NCBI GenBank assembly: GCA_964194555.1 | Contig: CAXMMT010000010.1 | Coordinates: 4,289-68,288, forward strand | Reading direction: 5' to 3' | DNA from: SZUA-217 sp964194555 | Lineage (GTDB): Bacteria > Actinomycetota > Acidimicrobiia > Spongiisociales > ZC4RG35 | Length of the DNA: 64,000 nt | In this document: positions 53,415 through 62,492 of the stretch, piece after piece | Position numbering within the stretch: position 1 is the first letter of the stretch | Layout of the letters: every line of letters begins with the position of its first letter | Program-made: the position numbers and the translations under genes | Notes under the pieces: generated by a model | Told to the model about the DNA's origin: nothing | Seen by the model: only the letters and a program-made list of their open reading frames with translations | Database searches by the model: none

Positions 53415-54428
53415 TCATTCGTATCTTATCCGGGGGTCCAAAAGGCCATACGTGATGTCGGCTAGCAGATTGAACACGACGATGAGCACCGCAAAGAGAA
53501 ACGTCAGCGTCTGCACCATTGGAACATCGGCACCCTGGATGGCGCTGATCAGTAGTTGACCGAGCCCGTTGATCCGGAAGATCTGCTCGGTGATGATCGC
53601 ACCGGCAAAGACTCCGGGGATCTGCAGGGCGATCAGGGTCACCACCGGAATCAGGCTGTTGCGAAGCACATGGGTGACGAGAACCTTGTTCTCGTTCAGT
53701 CCCTTGGATCGCGCGGTTCGCACATAGTCCTCGTTCAGGTTGTCCAACATCGACGACCTGGTGAATCGGCTCAATGCGGCGGCGTTGAATAACGCCAGCA
53801 CGGCAACGGGCATGATCATCTGCTTGAACTGGAGAACCAGCGTTTCCCAACTGTTGACCACCAGTGTGGTGTCATAGAACGACGGAAACCAACCCAGCCA
53901 GACACTGAAAACGACGATGGCAAGCAGTCCGGTGAAAAAGGTGGGAACGGAATAGCCGACCATGGTGACGAAGGTCCCGACGTTGTCGAAAACCGAGTAC
54001 TGCTTGTAGGCGCTGATTACACCGACGGGAATGGCGATCATGACACCGAGGATGAAAGCCAGACCCAGGACCCAGAGGGTCTGGGGGATGCGCTCGATGA
54101 TGGTGTCCACGACCGGGGCCTTCGATGACCACGAGATGATACGGACCCGGTTTTCGCTGTCGCCGATGGTGATGTTGAACATCTGCTCGATGAGATTGAT
54201 TGGTTCGACGATCATCATTTGGTACAACCACTTCAACCAGGAGACCAGGAAAGGGTCGTTGAATCCGAGGGCCTCCCTGATCTTCTCCCGAACCTCCGGG
54301 GGAATGGTCAGAGGAAGACTCGCAGTGGGATCGCCGGGAGCAAGGTCGAGGATTGCGAATATGACAAAACTGATGACGATCAGAGTCGGGATAGCGAACA
54401 GAGTTCGCCTAATGATGTAACGACCCAT
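53415..54428 (-). CDS. dppB: peptide ABC transporter permease (DppB-like)
   Basis: A 337-residue permease starting MGRYIIRRTLFAIPTLIVIS, the typical OppB/DppB opening, with six predicted helices. The EAA loop is YVRTARSKGLNENKVLVTHV followed by LRNSLIPVVTL. It is the second gene of the dppA-B-C run; a hairpin at 54467-54502 between dppA and dppB probably lowers permease expression relative to the binding protein. Confidence 0.88.
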   Translation of the reverse strand: MGRYIIRRTLFAIPTLIVISFVIFAILDLAPGDPTASLPLTIPPEVREKIREALGFNDPFLVSWLKWLYQMMIVEPINLIEQMFNITIGDSENRVRIISWSSKAPVVDTIIERIPQTLWVLGLAFILGVMIAIPVGVISAYKQYSVFDNVGTFVTMVGYSVPTFFTGLLAIVVFSVWLGWFPSFYDTTLVVNSWETLVLQFKQMIMPVAVLALFNAAALSRFTRSSMLDNLNEDYVRTARSKGLNENKVLVTHVLRNSLIPVVTLIALQIPGVFAGAIITEQIFRINGLGQLLISAIQGADVPMVQTLTFLFAVLIVVFNLLADITYGLLDPRIRYE

Positions 54429-54466
54429 TGGCTATCTATTTCCCTGGCGCAAAGGATCACGATAGC

Positions 54467-54502
54467 AAGAGAGCCTCTCAGTGGGACCTGAGAGGCTCTC
54501 TT
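54467..54502. terminator. intercistronic hairpin between dppA and dppB
   Basis: A 14-bp perfect stem (54467-54480 with 54489-54502) around an eight-base loop lies in the 97-base gap between dppA and dppB. It would be a partial terminator or an mRNA-stabilising hairpin behind dppA. T-runs flanking it are short. Confidence 0.6.
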
Positions 54503-54525
54503 TTCAGCTAGATGTTGTTGTCTAG

Positions 54526-56310
54526 TTACTCGCTTCGGGTCCAGTCTTCGACGTTCCAGTACTCGGAGTCCCAAGCGTTGAGATCCCCAACTCCCCCGAT
54601 CGAGTTGGCGAAAGCCGAGACACTGCCACGCCAGATCAGCGGGATCATCGCGCCAGCCTGAATCACCAGGTCGTTCAACTCCTTGACGATCTCGATTCGA
54701 CGATCGAGGTCCCCAGTCGTGGTCAACTCCAAGTACAGAGCATCGTACTCGGCACTCGAATAGCGGGGGATGTTTCCTCCGCCGAAGTTGGCGCTGGGCG
54801 AGATGACCTGGTCTGTAGTCCAGTTACTCATGTAGGTCTGGGGGTCCGGGCTTCCGGCACCATTGGTGTACATCTCGATGTCTGAGTAGAACACCTGGTA
54901 GGTGTCAGGGCTGGCCTGATCACCACCGAAGAACACCGAAGCGTCGATGTTCTTGAGTTCTGTGTCAACACCGATCTGAGCCCAGTAGGACTTGACCAGA
55001 TCCTGGTTGCTCTGCCTGACCGCGTTGGTCGAGGTCTGGTACAGAACAAAGAGGGGATCGCCCGTGTCGGGATCTTCCCGAATGCCGTCGCCGTCTGTAT
55101 CCAGGTAGCCGGCCTCATCGAGCAGTGCGTTGGCACCGTCGATGTCTTGAACTAGGCAGGCATCGTTGGCAGTCGAGGCGTACGGCGCTCCGGGCCACAC
55201 ATTGCATGTGGGGCTACCGGCGAAGCCGTAACCAACATCAACCAACTCCTGACGGTTGATCGCCATACTCAGGGCCTGGTACACGGCCGGATCCGTGAGG
55301 AACGGATGAGTCGTGCCGGGCTCTGAACGTTGATCACCGAGATCAGGATCCGGATCCGTCTGGTTGATCATCAGACGCTCGACGTTGGACGCGAAACCAG
55401 CGAGAACCACACCAATACCGGTGTCCTCCATGTTGGCCAATACCACAGGGTCGACCTGCAGGTTCCAGCCATAATCGGCCTCACCAAGCTCGAGGACCGA
55501 ACGAGCCGACGCCTCGGCGTCGCCGCCACCCTTGATCAGCACAGTGCCGAAGAACGGCTTGCCGTCTTCGGCGCCCCGATAATTCGGGTTGTAGTCATAC
55601 AGAGCCGTGTCGTTGACCTTGAAGTCGTTGACCATGTAAGGACCGGTTCCAATCGGTCCGAAGTTCTCATCGGTGCAGGCAACCGCATCGGTACCCACGC
55701 AATTCTCGAACTGTGCCTTCTGCAAGATCGGTGACTGGTAGGTCACGAAAGCGTTGTACGGGAACGGCGTCTCAGTTTCGAAGGTGATTGTGACGGTTGT
55801 GGCGTCCACAGCCTCCACACTGGTAATTCCTGTGAAGAAGCCTGACTGGGTGCAGTCCGCGGTCTGTGTGCAGTACTCATAAGTGAATACCACGTCATCC
55901 GCCGTGAACGCGGAGCCATCCGACCAGGTGACACCCTCTTTGAGGGTCCATGTGACCGACAGCAAATCGTCCGCAACAGTGGGAACGTCGGCTGCCAGGA
56001 CCGCCACCAGGTTTCCTGCGGGGTCGTACTCAGCCAGCGGCTCGAGGATCAAGGATGCTGCGAGCAGTTCCTTGGTACCACCGGAGAGCAACGGGTTGAG
56101 TGTCGACGCGGCCTGCCATTGCAGCAGGGTCAACGCGCCACCTTGACCCGCCATGCCACCCGTGTCGGGTGCCTCGGTGGTGTCGGTAGTGGCCTCGGTG
56201 GTGGCCGTGGCACCTTCGGTGGTGTCGGCGGCTCCATCGTCGCCGTCTCCGCACGCCGCGAGCACAAGTGCAAGAACGGCGAACAGAGCCAGCCATTTAA
56301 TTCTTTTCAT
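54526..56310 (-). CDS. dppA: peptide/solute-binding lipoprotein (SBP family 5)
   Basis: A 594-residue secreted protein. Start ATG 56310 has an AGGAG eight bases upstream. The signal peptide ends at lipobox LAAC (about residue 17-20), then a Thr-rich linker and a family 5 binding domain (WTLKEGVTWSDGSAFTADDV, GPIGTGPYMVNDFKV, AGYLDTDGDGIREDPDTGDP, typical of DppA/OppA-like proteins). It captures peptides or similar cargo outside the membrane. Being downstream of an M20 amidohydrolase gene and oppDF suggests N-acyl amino acids or peptides, by inference. Confidence 0.87.
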   Translation of the reverse strand: MKRIKWLALFAVLALVLAACGDGDDGAADTTEGATATTEATTDTTEAPDTGGMAGQGGALTLLQWQAASTLNPLLSGGTKELLAASLILEPLAEYDPAGNLVAVLAADVPTVADDLLSVTWTLKEGVTWSDGSAFTADDVVFTYEYCTQTADCTQSGFFTGITSVEAVDATTVTITFETETPFPYNAFVTYQSPILQKAQFENCVGTDAVACTDENFGPIGTGPYMVNDFKVNDTALYDYNPNYRGAEDGKPFFGTVLIKGGGDAEASARSVLELGEADYGWNLQVDPVVLANMEDTGIGVVLAGFASNVERLMINQTDPDPDLGDQRSEPGTTHPFLTDPAVYQALSMAINRQELVDVGYGFAGSPTCNVWPGAPYASTANDACLVQDIDGANALLDEAGYLDTDGDGIREDPDTGDPLFVLYQTSTNAVRQSNQDLVKSYWAQIGVDTELKNIDASVFFGGDQASPDTYQVFYSDIEMYTNGAGSPDPQTYMSNWTTDQVISPSANFGGGNIPRYSSAEYDALYLELTTTGDLDRRIEIVKELNDLVIQAGAMIPLIWRGSVSAFANSIGGVGDLNAWDSEYWNVEDWTRSE

Positions 56311-56357
56311 AGGGTTTTCTCCTCCATACATCCGGTACGAACGACCGGCATCGGGAG

Positions 56358-56372
56358 AACGGTAACACCGTT
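56358..56372. promoter_or_regulatory. inverted repeat upstream of dppA
   Basis: AACGGTAACACCGTT is a perfect 6-3-6 dyad about 48 bases upstream of the dppA ATG, in the 118-base gap after oppF. It could be a repressor or activator site for a separate dppABC promoter. Only the symmetry supports it. Confidence 0.3.
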
Positions 56373-56428
56373 TTCACCGGTGTGGACGAGGAAGTGACTC
56401 GGGCCGGGATGTCGGCTACTGCCCGCGG

Positions 56429-57445
56429 CTATTCGGCGAAGTGACAGGCAACCCAGTGATTGGCGCCGAGCTCACGCCACACCGGTTCTTCAGACACGCA
56501 TCGCTCCTGTGCAATGGGGCAACGGGTGTTGAATGGACAGCCGGGCGGTGGGTTGGCAGGGCTGGGTATGTCACCCTCCAGGATGATGTGCCGACGGGCT
56601 GCCTCGACCTCCGGGTCGGGGACCGGCACCGCCGAAAGAAGCGCCTTCGTATAGGGGTGTTTGGGGTTGTTGTAGAGGGCGTCGACGTCGGACAACTCCA
56701 TGATCTTTCCCAGGTACATGACCGCCACCCGGTCGGCGATGTGGCGAACCATGGAGAGGTCATGGCTGATGAAGAGATAGGTCAGTCCAAGGACGTTCTG
56801 CAGATCCACGAGCAGGTTGACGACCTGGGCCTGAATCGATACGTCCAGGGCAGCGATCGGCTCGTCACAGACAATGAAATCGGGGTTGAGGGCGATGGCG
56901 CGGGCGATCCCGATTCGCTGTCGCTGACCACCAGAAAACTCATGGGGATACCTGTTGGCGTGCTTTGGCTCCAGTCCTACCACGCTCAAGAGCTCCTCGA
57001 CTCTCTGCTGGCGCTCGTCACCCTTCGACCTCTTGTGCTCCCGAAGGGGCTCGGCGATGATCGTCCCTACTGTCATCCTCGGATTCAGCGAGGAGTGGGG
57101 ATTCTGGAAGACCATCTGCATTCGGGGGCGCAACGCGCGGAGCTCCTCGCCTTTGATCTGACTGAGATCAGTGTTTTCGAAGATCACCGTCCCTTCCGTA
57201 GCTTCCTCGAGCTGCAAAATCACCCGTCCGGTAGTCGACTTGCCGGACCCGCTTTCGCCGACCAGTCCCAGGGTCTCACCGCGATAGATGTCAAAACTGA
57301 CTCCGTCAACGGCCCTGACTGCGCCTACTTGACGCTTGAAGACCCCCTTCATTATGGGGAAGTGCTTCTTCAGATCGGTCACACTGACCAGAACCTCGCG
57401 GTCGGCGTTGCCCGGTGTGGCTGGATCCAAAGCGTTACTTTCCAT
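56429..57445 (-). CDS. oppF: peptide ABC transporter ATP-binding protein (OppF-like)
   Basis: A 338-residue ATPase started at ATG 57445, overlapping the oppD stop by 11 bases. Walker A is GESGSGKSTTGRV, signature PHEFSGGQRQRIGIARAIA, Walker B FIVCDEPIAALDVS, H-loop LFISHDLSMVRHIA. The C-terminal tail PPPGCPFNTRCPIAQERC carries the cysteines that often bind an iron-sulfur cluster in this subfamily. It powers peptide import with OppD. Confidence 0.88.
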   Translation of the reverse strand: MESNALDPATPGNADREVLVSVTDLKKHFPIMKGVFKRQVGAVRAVDGVSFDIYRGETLGLVGESGSGKSTTGRVILQLEEATEGTVIFENTDLSQIKGEELRALRPRMQMVFQNPHSSLNPRMTVGTIIAEPLREHKRSKGDERQQRVEELLSVVGLEPKHANRYPHEFSGGQRQRIGIARAIALNPDFIVCDEPIAALDVSIQAQVVNLLVDLQNVLGLTYLFISHDLSMVRHIADRVAVMYLGKIMELSDVDALYNNPKHPYTKALLSAVPVPDPEVEAARRHIILEGDIPSPANPPPGCPFNTRCPIAQERCVSEEPVWRELGANHWVACHFAE

Positions 57446-58436
57446 AGCGGGGCCTGTCGTTTTCGACGTCCCACCAGCAGGCGACGGCATGAGTGTCGTT
57501 TATGTCGACCAGCTCGGGGTTCTCCTCGCGGCAGAGGTCGTAGGCGTAATCACAGCGTGGGGCGAACGAGCAGCTAGTCGGCCTTTCGGAGAGGCTGGGG
57601 GGCTGTCCCCTGATGCTGACCAGCTCCTCGCCCTTTCGGTCGAGACGGGGCAGTGATCCGAGTAGGCCCAAGGTATAAGGATGCTGTGGCTTGGCGTAGA
57701 GCTCGCCTACTTCGGCCTTCTCCACAATTTCCCCGCCGTACATCACCAGCACCCTGTCCACGAGGCCGGCGATGACACCAAGATCATGGGTGATCCAGAT
57801 CAGGGCTGTTCCGAGCTTCTCGCGCAGGTCGCGAATGATGGCGATGATCTGGGCTTGGATGGTGACATCGAGAGCGGTAGTCGGCTCATCGGCAATGAGC
57901 AGCCGGGGGTCACAGGCGAGGGCGACCGCGATCATGACTCTCTGTCGCATTCCGCCCGACAGTTCGTGGGGGTAGTTGTCGAGCTGCTGTTCGGCGTCGG
58001 GGATTCCGACCAGATCCAACAAGGCGGCGGTGCGCTTGTCGAGCTCTTTCCGGGGAGTGTCGGTATGGAGCTTGAGGGACTCCTTGAGTTGATGACCGAT
58101 GGTGAGCACAGGGTTCAGTGATGTCATCGGATCCTGGAAGATGAATCCGATCTTTCCACCCCGGACCTCTCGCAGCTCCTTGATGTCCAGGGTCAGCAGG
58201 TCCTTGTCTTCAAAGATGGCTTCACCACCGACGATCTCACCGGGAGGCATCGGAATCAGTCGAAGCAGGGACATCATCGTCACGCTCTTCCCCGATCCGC
58301 TCTCTCCTACGATGCCGAGAAATTCGCCTTTTTTCAGATTGAAACTGATCCCGTTGACAGCGTGGACCATTCCGTCCTGGGTGTCGAACTGGGTCCACAG
58401 GTCGGTTACCTGGAGTACTGGCTGCGGTTCGCTCAT
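57435..58436 (-). CDS. oppD: peptide ABC transporter ATP-binding protein (OppD-like)
   Basis: A 333-residue ATPase with Walker A GESGSGKSVTMMSL, Q-loop IFQDPMTSLNPVL, signature PHELSGGMRQRVMIAVALA, Walker B LLIADEPTTALDV, and the Cys-containing tail SCSFAPRCDYAYDLC. It pairs with OppF and drives the DppBC channel. Start ATG 58436. It precedes oppF and follows the M20 hydrolase gene by 66 bases. Confidence 0.88.
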   Translation of the reverse strand: MSEPQPVLQVTDLWTQFDTQDGMVHAVNGISFNLKKGEFLGIVGESGSGKSVTMMSLLRLIPMPPGEIVGGEAIFEDKDLLTLDIKELREVRGGKIGFIFQDPMTSLNPVLTIGHQLKESLKLHTDTPRKELDKRTAALLDLVGIPDAEQQLDNYPHELSGGMRQRVMIAVALACDPRLLIADEPTTALDVTIQAQIIAIIRDLREKLGTALIWITHDLGVIAGLVDRVLVMYGGEIVEKAEVGELYAKPQHPYTLGLLGSLPRLDRKGEELVSIRGQPPSLSERPTSCSFAPRCDYAYDLCREENPELVDINDTHAVACWWDVENDRPRYGK

Positions 58437-58502
58437 CTGTATCCGGTGGCTCGGGTGATCGGCAGGCTAACGCTGTCGACGCCGAGGGGTTGCCCACCGC
58501 AC

Positions 58503-59642
58503 TTACAGAGTATTCCAGACGTCCTGTTCCGCCATGTCGATGATGGTGAACGCCATTGCCAGTGCACCGTCACGGATGGCTGTGTCGCCCGACGGGGTCA
58601 CAGTGGCGTCGGCGAACTCCTTCTGATGGTTGACGGCATCCCCACTTTCGATGCCGAGCATCGGGTGGATGGAGGGAACGACCTGGCTGACATTGCCCAT
58701 ATCGGACGAGCCTCCTTCGCGTCCTGTCTCCGCCTCGGTGGGCATGGGGCGGCCGAGAGACTCCGAGTTCGCCGAGAAGAGCCCGGTCATCACCGGGTTG
58801 TTGACCATGTTGAGATACGGATAGTCGTTCGGAGTTACCTCGATTCGACATCCGGTAGCCGTTGCCGCCGCTTCAAAGCAGGCCTTTACTTTCGGGACGA
58901 ATTCCTGAAGACGTTCATTGGTGCCCGACCGGACACCCCAAGACGAACTGGTGTGCGAGGGAATGATGTTGGAAGCGTCGCCACCGTGGGTGATGATGCA
59001 ATGGACCCGGTCGTCGGGAAGCATGTGCTGTCTGAAAGTTGCCACATTCAGATATGCCTGGACGAAGGCGTCGAGGGCGTTGATCCCTATGTGTGGCGTG
59101 GCCGCGGCGTGGGATTCCTTGCCAAAGTACTCGACGGTGAAGCTCTCCCTTGCCTGGAAAGAGGGATCGAGCATGTCTGTGGGGCTGGGGTGGATCATCA
59201 TCGAGGCGGCGGCGTCTTCAAAGGCGCCGGCGTCGATCAGGGCGACCTTGCCACCCCCACCCTCCTCGGCGGGCGTGCCCAAGACTGTGACCCGAATATC
59301 GAGTTTGTCGGCGAGGGCCGCGGTGGCGATCCCGGCGCCAAGGGCCGCGGTCGCGATGATGTTGTGACCGCAGGCGTGCCCGACTTTGGGCAAGGCGTCG
59401 TACTCGCAGCAGATGACGACCCGGGGACCGCTCGATCCGACGTTCGCCTCGAAAGCGGTGTCCAGCCCATACGCCGGGTAGTCGACCTCGAAACCGTGCG
59501 CTCCGAGGAACTCACCCAGCCGGCGAGAAGACTCGAATTCCTGGTAGCCGAGTTCCGGGTTGTCGTGCAACCACCTGGAGATGGACTGAAGTTCGCCCTC
59601 GACCGACGAGAAGGCCTGCTCGGCACTCTCTTTTCGACTCAT
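58503..59642 (-). CDS. M20-family amidohydrolase (AbgB/IAA-amino acid hydrolase-like)
   Basis: A 379-residue M20 metallohydrolase started at ATG 59642. The metal site is CEYDALPKVGHACGHNIIAT (His/Cys/His), with catalytic glutamate in LGTPAEEGGGGKVAL, a dimerisation insert, and a late HHxxxH-equivalent region. It probably removes an acyl or aminobenzoyl group from an amino acid or peptide in the cytoplasm. Downstream oppDF and dppABC suggest it processes imported conjugates. A tandem decayed copy lies immediately upstream. Confidence 0.85.
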   Translation of the reverse strand: MSRKESAEQAFSSVEGELQSISRWLHDNPELGYQEFESSRRLGEFLGAHGFEVDYPAYGLDTAFEANVGSSGPRVVICCEYDALPKVGHACGHNIIATAALGAGIATAALADKLDIRVTVLGTPAEEGGGGKVALIDAGAFEDAAASMMIHPSPTDMLDPSFQARESFTVEYFGKESHAAATPHIGINALDAFVQAYLNVATFRQHMLPDDRVHCIITHGGDASNIIPSHTSSSWGVRSGTNERLQEFVPKVKACFEAAATATGCRIEVTPNDYPYLNMVNNPVMTGLFSANSESLGRPMPTEAETGREGGSSDMGNVSQVVPSIHPMLGIESGDAVNHQKEFADATVTPSGDTAIRDGALAMAFTIIDMAEQDVWNTL

Positions 59643-59655
59643 AGGTGAACCGTAG

Positions 59656-60434
59656 TCAGAGTCGGTCCCAGACGTTTTTCTCGGCCAGGTCGATGATTGT
59701 GTGGGCCATTGCCAGGGCACCGTCGCGGATGGCACCCTCACCAGACGGAGTGATCGTGGCGTCCGCGAACCCGGGTTGATGGTTGACGGCGTCGGTCTCG
59801 AGGGCGATGGACGGATGTATGGATGGGACGATGTGGCTCACGTTGCCCATGTCGGACGATGCGAAGGTCTGCACCCCTTGGGCGTATGTCGGCATCTCAC
59901 GACCGATCTTGTTGGAGTTGTCGACAAAGAGGTTGGTCATGATGGGGTTGCTGACAAGGTCGGTGTAAGGCTCGCCCTCGGTGATGATCTCGAGTCGGCA
60001 TCCTGTTGAAGTGGCGGCCGCTTCGAAACAGCCGATGATCCGCTTCTTCAACTCATCGAAGCGCTCGGACGAGCCAGCCCGGACGAGCCAGCGCGACTTT
60101 GTGTAGGCGGGGATGACATTGCGACGCCGCCATGGTCGATCACGCCGTGGGCGCGGTCGTCCGATTCGAACTGCTGGCGAAGTGTCGAGATGTTGTTGTA
60201 GGTCTGGACCACCCGGGGTCCGCTCGATCCGGCGTGAGCCTCGAAGGCGGTATCGATCCCGTAGGCCGGGTAGGTGACCTCGAATCCGTGGTCACCGAGA
60301 AACTCGCTCAGCCGCCGTGACGACTCGAACTCCTCAAACGCCAGCTCCGGGTTTTCGTACATCCACTTCGAGATTGATCGAAGTTCGACCTCAACCTCGG
60401 CGAACGCCTCGGTTGCGCGGTGCTTCTGACTCAT
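59656..60434 (-). pseudogene. decayed tandem copy of the M20 amidohydrolase
   Basis: The first 76 residues (from ATG 60434: ELRSISKWMYENPELAFEEF and so on) and the last 130 residues (from near 60051: CFEAAATSTGCRLEIITEGE to VWDRL) match the intact neighbour. Between them, residues 77-195 of the intact protein, about 357 bases including the GHACGHN metal site, are missing in frame near 60205, and one further base is lost near 60120, shifting the frame. It cannot make an active enzyme. It lies 13 bases upstream of the functional gene, so it arose by tandem duplication. Confidence 0.85.
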
Positions 60435-60479
60435 GACTGCAACGCTAGGACGGTTAGGCGGTCGAGCACCACAGCCGGG

Positions 60480-62372
60480 TTAGTCGCCCGACTCCCGAAA
60501 CACCGCTGTGAAGGTTCGGACGAGGATCTTCACGTCGAGTGGCACCGAACTGGTCTTGACGTACACCTCGTCGTAGTGAGTTCTCTCCGCCATGGTGATG
60601 GTGTCCCGTCCCTCGACCTGCGCGAGACCGGTGATCCCCGGTTTGACATCAAAACGGGGATTGCCCGCACCGATCAATTCGGCTTCCGCAGGTACTAGCG
60701 GCCTTGGTCCGACCAGCGACATCGGCCCACGGACAACGTTCCAGAGATTGGGTAACTCGTCGATCGACCATCGGCGGAGGAAGTGGCCAACGACAGTTAT
60801 TCGATCGTCTTCCTCAATGCGGATTTTGGGTGCCGTCTCGGTGTGTCGCGACGCTTCGAGACGGGCCAGATGCTCAGCGAATACCAGTTCGTCGTTGTCT
60901 GCCTCCATGGTTCTGATCTTCAGCATCCCGAAGGACTCTCCGCCCTTGCCGATCCTGGTCTGCCGGAAGAAGATCGGTCCGGGGCTGTTGATCCGCACGG
61001 CGATGCCCGCCAGAACGATCACCGGTGTGGTCAGCACCAGAACCACCAACGACACCGCAATGTCAAGGGTCCTCTTGGCAACTTTGGCAGCCGCCTTGGA
61101 GTCTTCCTTGATCTCATCGGCGGCCCTGACGACCACCGCACCGGCAACCAGAGCTGCCAGGGCGAGGACCTCACCGACAGCGAAGCTGATTCCGACCCTG
61201 GTCACAGTGTCCAGCGATGCGGTGAGGATGAGGGCCGCCGCCGCCGAGAGAAGACCGCTCAGCCAAGCGATGGCCAGTCTGAGCGATTGTCCGCGGGCCA
61301 CCAGGATTTGACCGACGAAGAGACCGCCGCCGGCAAACACCACGCCAAAGGCGATAGCGGATGCTGTCAAACGACTCGGGGCGAAGTCGGCTCCGAAGGC
61401 AATTTCGACGATCCACGGGCCCACCAGCCATCCCATCGCTGCGGCGATGACAGCCAGACCCGATGCCGCCCATCCCATGCCACGCGCCCATGCCCGCAAC
61501 TCCTGACGTTCTCCCCGTGCAGCCATTTCGGTGAAGGGAGGCAGTATCCGTGCCAGAAGGTTGTAACCGAAGGTGAGAGGGGCCCGCCCCAAAGTGAATG
61601 CAGCGAAGGCAATGCTGATTTCGACGGCCGAGCCACCAAGCGCCCCAACGACGAGTGGCCCGGCCAGCAGCAGCGCCTGTGATGACGCAGCCGCGAGGAC
61701 AAGCCCGGTGAGCAAGCCACGGTCATCGAGAGTGCTCTTGGCATCGGGGTCCAACTCTTCTCGATCGACATCGACTCGTCGAAACGGCTTCCAGACGAGA
61801 ACGACGAGCGGGCCGAGGATCAAACCGAGAGCGAACCCGGAGGCGGACGGCCTGACCAGGGTCACTCCCACCGCGACAATCAGCCGAACAAGAGAGGCGC
61901 TCCCCGATGCCATCCCATAGGCCCGGAACCTCCTCCAACCGGCCAGATGGCCGCGGGCGCTGGCAAATACGAAGTGGACACCGATCGTCAACGCCGTGAA
62001 GACGACGAATCTCAGGTCCCCGTTGAGGTATTGGTCAGCCCCGAGGAAGGCCAACGTGGTCGCCACCACGATCGTCGTACCGACAAGCCAGTAGGCCCGG
62101 GCCGGCAGACCGGACCGGGATCTATCGATTGTCAGCCTCCTCACAGCAAGCTGCTCGATGGGCAAGAGGATCACGATGAAAGTCAGAAAGTGAATCGTGA
62201 GGAGCACCGAGACCGGTGAGAACGCCTCCGCACCGAGCGTCCGGCCTCCAAGCAACTGATAGGCATAGGCCCCGATTCCGGCAACGAGGCTGCCGCCAAC
62301 GATGTACGCCGTGCCGTCGCTACGGAGATATGCGTAGCGGGTTTCGGGCTGTTGTCGTTTCGATGAGGTCAT
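60480..62372 (-). CDS. flippase-like membrane protein fused to a priming sugar transferase
   Basis: A 630-residue fusion started at ATG 62372; the frame upstream is without homology. Residues 20-420 have about twelve hydrophobic segments with a Wzx/MATE-like pattern (YIVGGSLVAGIGAYAYQLLG, FTLGRAPLTFGYNLLARILP). Residues 425-630 are a WcaJ/RfbP-type bacterial sugar transferase (KRTLDIAVSLVVLVLTTPVI, SPGPIFFRQTRIGKGG, RRWSIDELPNLWNVVRGPMS, LVGPRPLVPAEAE). The latter moves a sugar-1-phosphate onto undecaprenyl phosphate, the first step of a surface glycan; the former would export the lipid-linked unit. It is divergent from an LCP gene. Confidence 0.85.
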   Translation of the reverse strand: MTSSKRQQPETRYAYLRSDGTAYIVGGSLVAGIGAYAYQLLGGRTLGAEAFSPVSVLLTIHFLTFIVILLPIEQLAVRRLTIDRSRSGLPARAYWLVGTTIVVATTLAFLGADQYLNGDLRFVVFTALTIGVHFVFASARGHLAGWRRFRAYGMASGSASLVRLIVAVGVTLVRPSASGFALGLILGPLVVLVWKPFRRVDVDREELDPDAKSTLDDRGLLTGLVLAAASSQALLLAGPLVVGALGGSAVEISIAFAAFTLGRAPLTFGYNLLARILPPFTEMAARGERQELRAWARGMGWAASGLAVIAAAMGWLVGPWIVEIAFGADFAPSRLTASAIAFGVVFAGGGLFVGQILVARGQSLRLAIAWLSGLLSAAAALILTASLDTVTRVGISFAVGEVLALAALVAGAVVVRAADEIKEDSKAAAKVAKRTLDIAVSLVVLVLTTPVIVLAGIAVRINSPGPIFFRQTRIGKGGESFGMLKIRTMEADNDELVFAEHLARLEASRHTETAPKIRIEEDDRITVVGHFLRRWSIDELPNLWNVVRGPMSLVGPRPLVPAEAELIGAGNPRFDVKPGITGLAQVEGRDTITMAERTHYDEVYVKTSSVPLDVKILVRTFTAVFRESGD

Positions 62373-62492
62373 GGAGTTTGCCTCTTGGCCTCGTGAAGGG
62401 CGAGAGGCCGGAGAATATGCTTCCGTTCTCGGGTCTTCCGGCCTTGTCGAAAGAAACGAATAGTCATTGCCAATCCGTAGAATCGCATCGAG

